This document shows, piece by piece, positions 1 to 8,407 of a stretch of 64,000 bases of DNA. The notes below the pieces were generated by a model. That model was not told where the DNA came from and searched no databases. It worked only from the letters and a program-made list of their open reading frames with translations. This DNA is from Rubripirellula tenax (GTDB lineage: Bacteria; Planctomycetota; Planctomycetia; Pirellulales; Pirellulaceae). A program made the position numbers and the translations under genes. The stretch is taken from assembly GCF_007860125.1 (NCBI RefSeq), contig NZ_SJPW01000001.1, positions 1,237,800 to 1,301,799 on the forward strand, read 5' to 3'. How positions within the stretch are numbered: position 1 is the first letter of the stretch; every line of letters starts with the position of its first letter.

Positions 1-2
1 GC

Positions 3-527
3 ACGACGAATAAGATCCCAACCGATCACTTGGAATTTTTTCAAGACTTGAGAGCGTATCACGAGACCGAAACGGACATCTTCGTCCACGCCGGTTATAC
101 GCCTGATGCGCCAATGGTGTCGCACGACGACATCACGTTGTATTGGAACCACTTGCCGACGCCGCTTCCGAATCCCCATCAAAGCGGTCGTCGAGTCATC
201 GTCGGTCACACGCCGCAGCCCGACAATCGAATATTGGATGCCGGACATCTGGTTTGCATTGACACGTACTGCTTCGGTGGTGGTTGCTTGACCGCGATGG
301 AAGTCACAACCGGGCAAACGATCCAGATCAACCGGCACGGTCACCTGCATCGTCCACCCCTGGTTTCGGCGGCCCACCATTTGAAGAAAATGGGGAAGAA
401 CTTTTCGGAGTTCTGTCGGGCGAAATGGGGCGGCAGCGGCGCGACTCGCTTGACCGATCCGTCTCAGTTGGCGGACCTGCAACGTTCGGTCGGCCCATCA
501 AAACTGGCCCAAGATCCCGATCTCTGA
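3..527 (+). CDS. PPP-family metallophosphatase, C-terminal part (5' end outside window)
   Basis: The frame is open to the left edge, so this is the C-terminal part of a longer protein. Visible motifs are FVHAG near the start of the visible part, VIVGHTP in the middle and CIDTYCFGGG about 15 residues later. These match the late metal-binding motifs of PPP-type Ser/Thr phosphatases and diadenosine-tetraphosphatase-like (ApaH/PrpA) enzymes, in which the GHT histidine binds the di-metal centre. The last ~55 residues are a basic, low-similarity tail. It converges on the mrp operon, whose last stop lies 76 bases downstream. Substrate (phosphoprotein or Ap4A) cannot be decided from this half. Confidence 0.8.
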   Translation, partial: TTNKIPTDHLEFFQDLRAYHETETDIFVHAGYTPDAPMVSHDDITLYWNHLPTPLPNPHQSGRRVIVGHTPQPDNRILDAGHLVCIDTYCFGGGCLTAMEVTTGQTIQINRHGHLHRPPLVSAAHHLKKMGKNFSEFCRAKWGGSGATRLTDPSQLADLQRSVGPSKLAQDPDL

Positions 528-603
528 ACGCCGAACGATTCGGTAGCGGATCCCGATGACCACCCATTCAAGGTCGGCAAGGATCGACTGGTCGAAATGA
601 GGG

Positions 604-2328
604 CTAGAAGTAGTAGATGCCCAAACACGTCGCCAGCAGCACCGTGGTCCAAAATGCCATCGTTCCGCTGGACCATGTTCGACCCAAAATTCCGTTTTCA
701 TCGAACGTTGATTTCGCGTTTTGATAAAAGCTTTGCAGGACCACGTTCGTGTCGCCACGCATGCTGCCGCCGACAGTGTCGACCGTCACTCGCAAGCCTC
801 GCACAAACTTGGGCAGCGCCCGGCGATAGACCCAGTCGGTGTCCAGCACCGTCGCTCGCTTCTCGTCGGGATACAAACCCGATTTCATCAGAAACACGAA
901 CGCCAAGCCGGCGAACATCAACAACTGCAATTGGGTGACCACGTGCGTCACCGTATACGGATGGTAGTCGACGTCGAACGGAAGGATCCGGTACAGCAGC
1001 GGATAGGCGACGCCCAGCCCGATGCAAAACGCAGCCGCAATCGCCATCGCGACCAGCATGTTTAGCGGTGCTTCGTCGACCCGCTTGCCGCTGTCGTGGG
1101 CAAAGAACGCGAAGAACGGAATCTTGATCCCCGAGTGCTCCATCACGCCCGCCGAAGCGATCAGCAGCACGATCCAGACCCAGAACAAATGGGCTTCGCC
1201 GGCCGCCGAAATGATCATCGACTTGCTGATGAATCCGCTCAACAGCGGGAACCCCGAAATCGCGCCCGCACCGATCATGCAGTACGCCGTCGTCCAGGGC
1301 ATCGATTTGTGCAATCCGCCCAACTCCGTCGCCTTCGTCGTCCCGACGCGCAACATGACCGCGCCCATCGACATGAACAACAACGATTTGTAGATGATGT
1401 GACAGAACGCGTGTGCCACGGTGCCATTGAGCGCAAGCTCGCTGCCGATACCGATGCCGACAACCATGAACCCCAGTTGGTTGTTCAAGCTATACGCCAA
1501 GACTCGCCGTAAATCATTTTCGATCACCGCAAAGACGATCGGAAACAACGTCATCGCGCAACCGATCCAGATCAACGGTTCGTATCCGGCGAAACCGCGA
1601 ATTAGCGAATAGACAGCCAGCTTGGTCGTGAACGCACTTAGAAAAACCGTTCCCGTCGGCGTCGCGTTGGGGTACGAGTCTTGCAACCAATTGTGCAACA
1701 GCGGGAATGCACACTTGATTCCGAAAGCCAACAGAACCAAGATTCCCGCCGGCGAAAGCGATTGGCCGTCGACAACGAAACTTTCGAACGCCAACGATCC
1801 GGTTTGCACGAATTGGAAAATGGCACCCGACAACAACAGCACGCCCGAGGCGACTTGGATGATCAAGTACCGCATGCCCGATCGGTAGGCCGTTTCGGTG
1901 TTGGTCGCCCAGACCAAAATGACGCTCGAAATCGCCGTCAATTCCCAATAAACGAACAGCGTCACCAGGTCGCCCGCGCAAGCCGCGCCGATCGCGGCGC
2001 CTGCATACACCATCGCAGCGATTGACTGTTTCGTATCGCGAAGATGCAACGCGTAGATCGCCGCAACGATCGCCGCGATGTGGAACACCAACGCAAAAAC
2101 GCGACTGAATTTGTCGACACGAACCATCTGCAGCTGGGCGCCGAACAGTTCGATGTTGCCAAACGTGACGTCTTCGGAAAACGAAAAACGGTACAGAAAG
2201 CTGACCAGACTGATCGCCGAAACGACCAACACGCCCAAGCTGTGCATCGTGCGGGGCACGGCCAACAAGAGTACCAGCGCGCCGGCGATCATGATCCATC
2301 CGGGCGGCAAGTTAGCGACGACGTTCAT
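604..2328 (-). CDS. Mrp-type antiporter, third MrpD/NuoN-like subunit
   Basis: 574-residue polytopic membrane protein of the proton-conducting transporter family (NuoL/M/N, MrpA/D). The residues that carry protons in this family are present: the TM5 glutamate in FVYWELTAISS, the lysine in FGIKCAFPLLHNWLQ, a second lysine in TTKLAVYSLIRG and the late lysine in GFISKSMII, so an active pumping unit is likely. It is the last gene of the mrp-like operon and starts 17 bases inside the preceding small ORF; an AGAGGA ribosome site sits just before its ATG. The ~70 C-terminal residues after the core end in one more hydrophobic segment. It is the third antiporter-like subunit in this operon. Confidence 0.93.
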   Translation of the reverse strand: MNVVANLPPGWIMIAGALVLLLAVPRTMHSLGVLVVSAISLVSFLYRFSFSEDVTFGNIELFGAQLQMVRVDKFSRVFALVFHIAAIVAAIYALHLRDTKQSIAAMVYAGAAIGAACAGDLVTLFVYWELTAISSVILVWATNTETAYRSGMRYLIIQVASGVLLLSGAIFQFVQTGSLAFESFVVDGQSLSPAGILVLLAFGIKCAFPLLHNWLQDSYPNATPTGTVFLSAFTTKLAVYSLIRGFAGYEPLIWIGCAMTLFPIVFAVIENDLRRVLAYSLNNQLGFMVVGIGIGSELALNGTVAHAFCHIIYKSLLFMSMGAVMLRVGTTKATELGGLHKSMPWTTAYCMIGAGAISGFPLLSGFISKSMIISAAGEAHLFWVWIVLLIASAGVMEHSGIKIPFFAFFAHDSGKRVDEAPLNMLVAMAIAAAFCIGLGVAYPLLYRILPFDVDYHPYTVTHVVTQLQLLMFAGLAFVFLMKSGLYPDEKRATVLDTDWVYRRALPKFVRGLRVTVDTVGGSMRGDTNVVLQSFYQNAKSTFDENGILGRTWSSGTMAFWTTVLLATCLGIYYF

Positions 2329-2581
2329 AGTAGTCCTCTGGCTTGCTGACGATCAACCGAAGCAATCGACCCAAAAAAACGATCACCACAAAGGCGATGA
2401 AACCGAACCACGCTTGAAAGCCGAACGATGTTTCGAGATCGAAATGCGGATGCGGGTTTTCGTAAAACCCGTCGGCGATCACCAAAACGACGCACGACAC
2501 CACCAGTGCGCCGGTCAACTTTTTGATGTTTTGCGGTCGTTCGAACCAGCTTGGTTCAGAATCGGTGGATGGATTTGTCAT
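2312..2581 (-). CDS. Small two-helix membrane protein inside the mrp-like operon
   Basis: 89 residues, starting MTNPSTDSEPSW. There are two hydrophobic segments, roughly residues 24-40 (GALVVSCVVLVIADGF) and 57-73 (AWFGFIAFVVIVFLGRL), then a charged end with KPEDYYERRR. I do not recognise a family. It lies 23 bases after the second MrpD-like gene and overlaps the third by 17 bases, so it is almost certainly co-translated with them and may be an accessory or assembly subunit of the antiporter. The longer frame upstream of 2581 overlaps the preceding gene and was not used. Confidence 0.75.
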   Translation of the reverse strand: MTNPSTDSEPSWFERPQNIKKLTGALVVSCVVLVIADGFYENPHPHFDLETSFGFQAWFGFIAFVVIVFLGRLLRLIVSKPEDYYERRR

Positions 2582-2604
2582 AGTTGGATTCAACGCCAGA
2601 TGCT

Positions 2605-4128
2605 TCACTGAGTGATCGGCAGCAACACTTTGTAGATGGATTCGGCCGCAAAGAACAACCAAACGCTGCCCAGCGCCGTGATGCATAGCGGAAGCACGCA
2701 TGCGAGCGGCGCTTCGTGGATTTCATCAGTTGATTCGGCGTGGTGGTGATCGTCGTGCTTTTCTTCGTTGTGCTTTTCTTCGTCGCTGCGTTCAAGCGGT
2801 GACATAAACGCCAACACGGGAATCGGCACCAAGTACGCGATGTTCAGCAGCGAACTGATCATCAGCGCGGCCGTCAACGTGTAGTGCCCGCTTTCGACGG
2901 TGCCGACCGCCAAGAACCATTTGCTCCACGCGCCGCCACCGGGCGGCAATCCGATGATGCTGATCGATGCGATCGCAAAGGCCGCGAAGGTGTACGGCAT
3001 CTGGCGACCGAGTCCCCGCATCTCGCTGATATTTTTCTTGTGAGCGGCAACGTAGATCGCCCCGGCACAAAAGAACAACGTGATCTTGCCGACCGCGTGC
3101 ATCGCGATGTGCATCCCGCCACCGACGACGCCCGACGGATTCGCCAGCATCGCCCCCAGCGTGATGTAGGCCAGTTGTCCGATCGTTGAATACGCCAAAC
3201 GGGCTTTCAGATTATCTTTTGTCATTGCCACCAGCGAAGCCACCAGCAGCGTGTAGCCCGCCACATACATCAACCAAACGCTGACGCCGGTCGATTGCAG
3301 CAGGTCGATCCCGAAAATGTAGACGGCGACCTTCATGACGGAAAATACACCGACTTTGACGACCGCCACCGCATGCAGCAGCGCGCTGACCGGTGTCGGC
3401 GCGACCATGGCGGCCGGCAACCAGCGGTGAAACGGCATCAGCGCCGCTTTGCCGATCCCGAACGCGAATAGACCCAACAGCACGCCAAGACCGGTTTGCG
3501 AAATCTTGTCCGCTTCGTAGGCCGATTGCAAAATGCCGCCCGGTCGAAAATCCAACGTTCCCGCGACTGACCAAGTCCACGCGATCGCCAACATGAAGAA
3601 CGCAACCGACGTCGAAAGCAGGATGCCCAAGTAGATCCGTCCGCCGCGGCGGGCGTCTTGGTCACCGTGATGCGTTACCAACGGATACGTCGACACGGTC
3701 ATCAATTCATACGCGACAAACAACGTAAACAGGTTCGCGGCGAACGCCGACGCCATGGCCGCAAAGATTGCCAAGGCGAAACAGCCAAAGAATCGCGTTT
3801 GATGTTTTTCGTGATGTCCCCGCATGTAACCGGCGCCGTAGATCGTGGTCAGAATCCACAATCCCGATGCAACCATCGCGAACAGCATGCCCAGTGGTTC
3901 GACTTCAAAGCGGATCGCAAAACCGGGCAAAATTTCGCCCAACGCCCATTCGGGGCGCGCTCCGGCAAACACGGATCGCGACAGCATCGCAACGACAACG
4001 AACAACACCGATCCGATCACCACGGTGCTGGTTTCGCGCAGGTTCGGGATCTTGCCGAACGCAAAGTTGAAAGCGAACGCAACGAGCGGAAGTGCCAGTG
4101 CGATGATGATTTGATTCTCAGGCGTCAT
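2605..4128 (-). CDS. Mrp-type antiporter, second MrpD/NuoM-like subunit
   Basis: 507-residue membrane protein of the NuoM/MrpD family. The start MTPENQII at 4128 overlaps the upstream stop by ATGA, so the 94-residue extension of the longest frame is rejected. Functional residues are visible: TM5 Glu in LFVAYELMTVS, Lys in GIGKAALMPFHRWLP, Lys in HAVAVVKVGVFS and Lys in GGAWSKWFLA. A histidine- and acid-rich loop (around residues 455-475, with EEKHDDHHH) precedes the last helix; such loops can bind metal but this is not shown here. It would form one of the ion-translocating channels of the complex. Confidence 0.93.
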   Translation of the reverse strand: MTPENQIIIALALPLVAFAFNFAFGKIPNLRETSTVVIGSVLFVVVAMLSRSVFAGARPEWALGEILPGFAIRFEVEPLGMLFAMVASGLWILTTIYGAGYMRGHHEKHQTRFFGCFALAIFAAMASAFAANLFTLFVAYELMTVSTYPLVTHHGDQDARRGGRIYLGILLSTSVAFFMLAIAWTWSVAGTLDFRPGGILQSAYEADKISQTGLGVLLGLFAFGIGKAALMPFHRWLPAAMVAPTPVSALLHAVAVVKVGVFSVMKVAVYIFGIDLLQSTGVSVWLMYVAGYTLLVASLVAMTKDNLKARLAYSTIGQLAYITLGAMLANPSGVVGGGMHIAMHAVGKITLFFCAGAIYVAAHKKNISEMRGLGRQMPYTFAAFAIASISIIGLPPGGGAWSKWFLAVGTVESGHYTLTAALMISSLLNIAYLVPIPVLAFMSPLERSDEEKHNEEKHDDHHHAESTDEIHEAPLACVLPLCITALGSVWLFFAAESIYKVLLPITQ

Positions 4129-5606
4129 TGGGTTGGTCCTCCCAACAACATCGTCGCCGCTTCGGCAGCCAATCCGGCCGAGTATGTCGTCCAGACGCCA
4201 AACACGATCACCAGACTGAGCACGAAGTAGGTCGGCACCAGCATCTGCAGCGGCGCTTCGGTTGCTTGTTTGACTCGTTCGGACGGTTCGGCAAAGTACA
4301 ACGTTTCGACGACTCGCCAAACGTAAATCAGTGCCAGCAGAGAACTGATCAGCATCAGCACCGCGACCGGCCATCGGTTTGATTCCAGCACCGCGGTCAA
4401 CAGCAACCACTTGCTAATGAACCCAGCCGTCATCGGGACACCGATCAAACCCAAACCGCCGATCGCCCACGCGAACGCGGTCCACGGCATGACGCGTCCG
4501 GCGCCCTTCCATTCACTCAACTGAACCGATCCCAAACGGATCGCGAAGCATCCAACGACCATGAACAGTCCGCCCTTGATGATGGCGTGGTTGAACATGT
4601 GAACGATGCCAGCGGTCAAACCGGTTTGGCTGTTCATGCTGATCCCCAGCAACATGTATCCGATCTGGGCGACACTGCTGTAGGCCAATAGTCGCTTGAC
4701 GTTGTCTTGAAAAATGGCGGCCATCGAAGCGGCGAAGATGCCCACCAGCGCCAGCACTCGCAGTGCCGAATCGAGCGGCAGGATGTCGAACGCGAACTCG
4801 GGCGTGATGATGCCGTAGATCAATCGGATGAACGCGTAAACGGAAACCTTGGTCGCGGTGGCCGCGATGAAAATGGTGACCGCCGACGGGGCATACGTGT
4901 ACGCGTTGGGCAACCAGGTGTGCAGCGGAAAGACCGCCATTTTTACGTACAAACCGATCGTCAAAAACGCCAACGCCACCAACATCGTTCGTGGTCCGTC
5001 GGTCGTATCGATCCGCGAAGCAATGTCGGCCATGTTCAGCGTGCCGGTCATTTGATAAAGCAATCCGATGCCGATCAGAATGAACGTTGCGCCGATACTG
5101 CCCAGGATCAAATACTGCAGCGCCGCAAGTGGCGCCCGCCGCGTTCGACCGAGCGAAATCAGGGCGTACGACGAAAGCGACGAGATCTCTAAAAACACAA
5201 ACACGTTGAACAAGTCACCGGTCGCGACCATGCCCAGAAGTCCGGTCACGCATAGTAGAAACGTCGCGTAAAACAACGTTTGCTTCGACTTTGGAATCTC
5301 GCTGTCGACGCTGTCGGGGGCATAGACCAACGTGACGACGGCCATTCCCGAAACAAATAGAATCACGAACGCGCTAAGCGAATCGATGACGTATTCGATG
5401 CCGTAGGGCGGTTCCCAGCCACCGATGTCATACCGAATGACTCCGGTATTTATCACTTGCGCCATCAACATCATCGCGATGGCAAACGTTCCGATCGACG
5501 CCATCAGCGCGATCACATGGGCAACGTATCGATTGCCGACAAGCACGCAAAGCGGCGCCGCCACCATCGGCAAAACGATCAACAATACTGGCAGGTTCGG
5601 TTCCAT
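4125..5606 (-). CDS. mrpD: Mrp-type antiporter subunit D (first MrpD/NuoN-like subunit)
   Basis: 493 residues, start MEPNLPVLL at 5606, overlapping the mrpC stop by one base. It has the MrpD/NuoN architecture with TM5 Glu in VFVFLEISSLSSY, Lys in YVKMAVFPLHTWLP, Lys in TATKVSVYAFIR and Lys in GFISKWLLL. In Mrp complexes MrpD carries one of the cation/proton pathways. Of the three homologues in the operon this one is most like classical MrpD in motif and in its place directly after mrpC. The gene is followed by a four-base ATGA overlap with the next subunit. Confidence 0.94.
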   Translation of the reverse strand: MEPNLPVLLIVLPMVAAPLCVLVGNRYVAHVIALMASIGTFAIAMMLMAQVINTGVIRYDIGGWEPPYGIEYVIDSLSAFVILFVSGMAVVTLVYAPDSVDSEIPKSKQTLFYATFLLCVTGLLGMVATGDLFNVFVFLEISSLSSYALISLGRTRRAPLAALQYLILGSIGATFILIGIGLLYQMTGTLNMADIASRIDTTDGPRTMLVALAFLTIGLYVKMAVFPLHTWLPNAYTYAPSAVTIFIAATATKVSVYAFIRLIYGIITPEFAFDILPLDSALRVLALVGIFAASMAAIFQDNVKRLLAYSSVAQIGYMLLGISMNSQTGLTAGIVHMFNHAIIKGGLFMVVGCFAIRLGSVQLSEWKGAGRVMPWTAFAWAIGGLGLIGVPMTAGFISKWLLLTAVLESNRWPVAVLMLISSLLALIYVWRVVETLYFAEPSERVKQATEAPLQMLVPTYFVLSLVIVFGVWTTYSAGLAAEAATMLLGGPTQ

Positions 5607-6055
5607 CACGATGCCTTGTCCCACTCGGTGCGGTCGAGTTCAAGGATCTCGTCTTCTTCGATCGTTCCGTAGTCTTCGCGGATGCGAACGATCAGTGCGA
5701 GCGCCGTTGCCGTTGTTGCGATGCCAACGACGATCGCCGTCAACATCAATACGCTGGGCAGCGGATTGGAATAGATTTGTTCGGCGACGTGTGACGCCGC
5801 GTCGGACGATTCATCGTGCCCGTGACCGTGCCCGGCCGCCAGCGCCGGTGGGATGATCGGCGCCGTGGCACCATCGATCTTGCCCATCGTGATGTACAGC
5901 AAGAACACCGACGTTTGGAAGATGTTCAAACCGATGATCGTTTTGATCAGATTCTTGCGTGCGATCACGATGTAAAACCCGGTCATCATCAAGAAGACGA
6001 CGACCCAGTAGTTGAACAAATCGCGAAACGTTTCGAGTGTGTCCGCCAGGATCAT
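5606..6055 (-). CDS. mrpC: Mrp-type antiporter subunit C (NuoK-like)
   Basis: 149 residues, three predicted helices, homologous to NuoK/MrpC, which forms a conduit between the antiporter-like subunits. Typical stretches are KTIIGLNIFQTSVFLLY and NPLPSVLMLTAIVVGIA. A histidine-rich loop (GHGHGHDESSD) lies between helices 2 and 3. The start at 6055 overlaps the mrpB stop as ATGA, so the 40-residue extension of the longest frame is discarded. The C-terminal acid-rich tail (EEDEILELDRTEWD) is cytoplasmic by the usual topology. Confidence 0.93.
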   Translation of the reverse strand: MILADTLETFRDLFNYWVVVFLMMTGFYIVIARKNLIKTIIGLNIFQTSVFLLYITMGKIDGATAPIIPPALAAGHGHGHDESSDAASHVAEQIYSNPLPSVLMLTAIVVGIATTATALALIVRIREDYGTIEEDEILELDRTEWDKAS

Positions 6056-6492
6056 GTGGTCTGCCGTCTTCCCGCGAACGCATAGAAAATCATGACCATC
6101 ACCGAAGTCACGGTGACTCCAACACCCAATTCGACCAGCAGAATGCCCAAGTGTTGTCCGCTGGGCACGTGCCACTGGGGCATGAAATGATGTTCAAGGA
6201 CGTCGTAGTCGAGAAAGTTTCCGCCCATCACGACCGTTAGCAAACCGGTGCCCGCGTAGATCATGACGCCGGTGGCCATCAGTCGTTCGATGATCCGCGG
6301 CGGTGCCACCTTTTTGGCGGAATCGAGTCCGAAGACCAAACCGTACAAAATGATTGCCGATGCGAAAATCACGCCTGCTTGGAATCCGCCACCGGGCCCA
6401 TAATCGCCGTGGAATTGAACGTACAACGCGAACAGCAGGATGTACGGAATCAGCAGTTTGCTGACAACGCGTATGATTGGAAATTCGGTCAT
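6052..6492 (-). CDS. mrpB: Mrp-type antiporter subunit B
   Basis: 146 residues with the MnhB domain; the signature FHGDYGPGGGFQAGVIFA is at about residues 29-46. Four hydrophobic segments fit the family. It starts as ATGA on the stop of the upstream A-module gene and ends as ATGA on mrpC, so translation is coupled on both sides. In Mrp complexes this subunit packs against the C-terminal part of MrpA, which here is encoded by the separate upstream gene. Confidence 0.92.
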   Translation of the reverse strand: MTEFPIIRVVSKLLIPYILLFALYVQFHGDYGPGGGFQAGVIFASAIILYGLVFGLDSAKKVAPPRIIERLMATGVMIYAGTGLLTVVMGGNFLDYDVLEHHFMPQWHVPSGQHLGILLVELGVGVTVTSVMVMIFYAFAGRRQTT

Positions 6493-7052
6493 TCGTTCGA
6501 CTCCGCTGTGCCGTCCGGCTTTGCTGTGCCGTCAGTACTGCGACGCAAGATCAGTAGCACGGCCAATCCGGCGGTGAATACCACCGTCGTTTCGCCCAGG
6601 GTGTCATAGCCTCGGTAGCTAGCCAGCACTGCCGTCACCACGTTGGGAAGCCCGTGCATGTCGGCTTGCGAACGTTCGACGAAACCGGGGTTGGGGTGCA
6701 AGTGAATCGGATCATCGGCCGCGCCCATCGGTGGCATGTCAAGCGTGCCATAGACCAGCGCGCAACCGGTCACGGTGACCACCAACAAAGGCATCGGCGA
6801 AAATCGCGTGGGTGCCTTCTCGACCTTACCCGTCAACGCCAACGTGCTTAGCATCAACACCGTCGAGATGCCCGCGCCGACGGCGGCTTCGGTGAACGAT
6901 ACGTCGGGCGCATCCAGCAGCAACATCCAGCTGGCCGACAGAAAACTGTAGATGCCCGTGAACATGATCGCGGCCCACAAATCGCGAATCCGCGCGATCG
7001 TAACCGCCGTGGTCGCCAACAGGCCCAGAATCGCAAACTCGATCAAGTTCAT
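6489..7052 (-). CDS. Stand-alone MrpA C-terminal module (MbhD/MbhE-like, DUF4040)
   Basis: 187 residues. The N-terminal ~80 residues (IRDLWAAIMFTGIYSFLSA, then VSFTEAAVGAGISTVL) match the DUF4040/MbhD module, and the second half, ending GYDTLGETTVVFTAGLAVLL, matches MbhE. In Bacillus-type Mrp these modules are fused to the large MrpA; here no such long MrpA exists and the module is its own gene, as in membrane-bound hydrogenase-type and several Gram-negative Mrp-like operons. It overlaps mrpG and mrpB by ATGA. Confidence 0.88.
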   Translation of the reverse strand: MNLIEFAILGLLATTAVTIARIRDLWAAIMFTGIYSFLSASWMLLLDAPDVSFTEAAVGAGISTVLMLSTLALTGKVEKAPTRFSPMPLLVVTVTGCALVYGTLDMPPMGAADDPIHLHPNPGFVERSQADMHGLPNVVTAVLASYRGYDTLGETTVVFTAGLAVLLILRRSTDGTAKPDGTAESNE

Positions 7053-7450
7053 GCGTCGGTCTCCATCGCGTCGGCCGACGATTCATCTCGCCGGGGCGTC
7101 CGAACATCCAATTCCGGTTTTAGTCCGTTCGCCAGTGCCGAGTGGGCCAGCGCGTGACAGGAACTCGGGCTCGTGACCATCAAGAAAAACAGAATCGCCA
7201 GTACCTTGAACGCGACCAGGACGGAATCGGATTGGAACACCAACCCCAACATGATCAAACCGGCACCCATCGTGTCGGTGATGCCCGCGCCGTGCATTCG
7301 TGAAAAGAATTCGGGCAATCGCAAAATGCCGATGCCACCGATGACCGCGAACGCCGATCCCGCCAACAACAGCGTCCAACTGATCGTGTCCAGCGCGATC
7401 GGAATCCAGCTTTCGATGCCGCCGGGTTGCAACGTGGCCAAAAAAATCAC
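7049..7450 (-). CDS. mrpG: Mrp-type antiporter subunit G
   Basis: 133 residues, MnhG domain with three helices. The family signature is GGIGILRLPEFFSRMHGAG followed by DTMGAGLIMLGL. The last ~30 residues after the helices are a charged cytoplasmic tail (KPELDVRTPRRDESS). Overlaps both neighbours by four bases. It is a small structural subunit needed for complex assembly in studied Mrp systems. Confidence 0.92.
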   Translation of the reverse strand: MIFLATLQPGGIESWIPIALDTISWTLLLAGSAFAVIGGIGILRLPEFFSRMHGAGITDTMGAGLIMLGLVFQSDSVLVAFKVLAILFFLMVTSPSSCHALAHSALANGLKPELDVRTPRRDESSADAMETDA

Positions 7451-7797
7451 AGCGATTCCTCGCTAAACGTGCCCGTTGTCGTGAATCGCAACAGCGCCAC
7501 CATGCCGATGAAATTCATCAGGCTATAGAGCAGCGCCAGGTCAAGAAAATCGGTACGGCCACTCATGAAGCTGACGACCGAAATCAACAGCACTGTTTTT
7601 GTGCCGAACATGTTCAGCGCCAACACGCGATCGAAAACCGTCGGGCCAAGCATCGCCCGTGTCAGTGCCAATGTCATCGTGACCAGCACCGCAGCGCTGG
7701 CGACGGCAAACATGCTTGGGAAGGGAAAGACAGTCGCGGAATCCGTCGCGTGGGTGATCGGTTGGGCGCTGGCGATCAGCATTGAAAACGGATTCAC
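7447..7797 (-). CDS. mrpF: Mrp-type antiporter subunit F
   Basis: 116 residues, MnhF/PhaF domain: three helices with RAMLGPTVFDRVLALNMFGT as the conserved core. The start is GTG at 7797, sharing a GTGA overlap with the stop of mrpE. An alternative start further in (MFAVASAAV) would remove a poorly conserved N-terminus of 28 residues, but the overlap favours the GTG. Confidence 0.9.
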   Translation of the reverse strand: MNPFSMLIASAQPITHATDSATVFPFPSMFAVASAAVLVTMTLALTRAMLGPTVFDRVLALNMFGTKTVLLISVVSFMSGRTDFLDLALLYSLMNFIGMVALLRFTTTGTFSEESL

Positions 7798-8276
7798 TCT
7801 GAACGCTCCAATCGACAGATCCTTCGATCGATGTCACCGGACATGTCTTCGTCAGCGTCGGAGATGGACAACGCGTGAATCATGATTTTGTCTTCGATCA
7901 AATCGACCGACACCGTACCCGGCGTCAGCGTGATCGAATTTGCCAGGATTACACGACCGAGTGCGCTCTTTTGGTTCGACTGAATGGTCACCACGTTGCG
8001 GTTGAGCGGCATGTCGCGCGACAAAATGATTTTGGCGACATGGACATTCGATTCAACAATTTTGAATGCCAACCACGGCGCGAATTGCGTGAAGGGACGC
8101 AAGCCGAGTTGAGCCGGCGCGCCTTCTTCGTCGACAATTCGCATTCTCGCCGACAACCAAAGACTCAACACACACGACCCAAATCCCAGTCCAAGCAGAA
8201 AGGGATTGTCGAAGTGCCCGGACCACAACAGCCAGTTGGCCAGCAGGGCGACGCCGAGGGAAATGGTGTATTTCAC
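7794..8276 (-). CDS. mrpE: Mrp-type antiporter subunit E
   Basis: 160 residues with the MnhE domain: hydrophobic N-terminus, then AWLAFKIVESNVHVAKIILS and SITLTPGTVSVDL, which are typical. GTG start at 8276. First gene of the operon (E-F-G-A module-B-C-D-D-small ORF-D), 131 bases after the stop of carA on the same strand. That gap is long enough for a promoter, but read-through from carA is also possible because no terminator hairpin is evident in it. Confidence 0.92.
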   Translation of the reverse strand: MKYTISLGVALLANWLLWSGHFDNPFLLGLGFGSCVLSLWLSARMRIVDEEGAPAQLGLRPFTQFAPWLAFKIVESNVHVAKIILSRDMPLNRNVVTIQSNQKSALGRVILANSITLTPGTVSVDLIEDKIMIHALSISDADEDMSGDIDRRICRLERSE

Positions 8277-8407
8277 GCTACTCGTTGCGGTGGGATATCT
8301 CGAATCGTCGATCCATTCGACGGTAACACGACTGCCACGAAGTCGGGATCATACAAAGATTCACCGGTTCATGGCGAGGCGAGATTCGAGGGATGCCAGC
8401 GTCGCTG

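Noticed and set aside
1514..2299. Long minus-strand frame (261 codons) inside the mrpD-like gene
   Set aside because: It is an out-of-frame shadow of a gene with clear family motifs; Arg/Asp-rich composition typical of shadow frames in this G+C-rich DNA.
3658..4230. Plus-strand frame of 190 codons within the mrp-like operon
   Set aside because: Antisense to the second MrpD-like gene and the end of the first; no domain.
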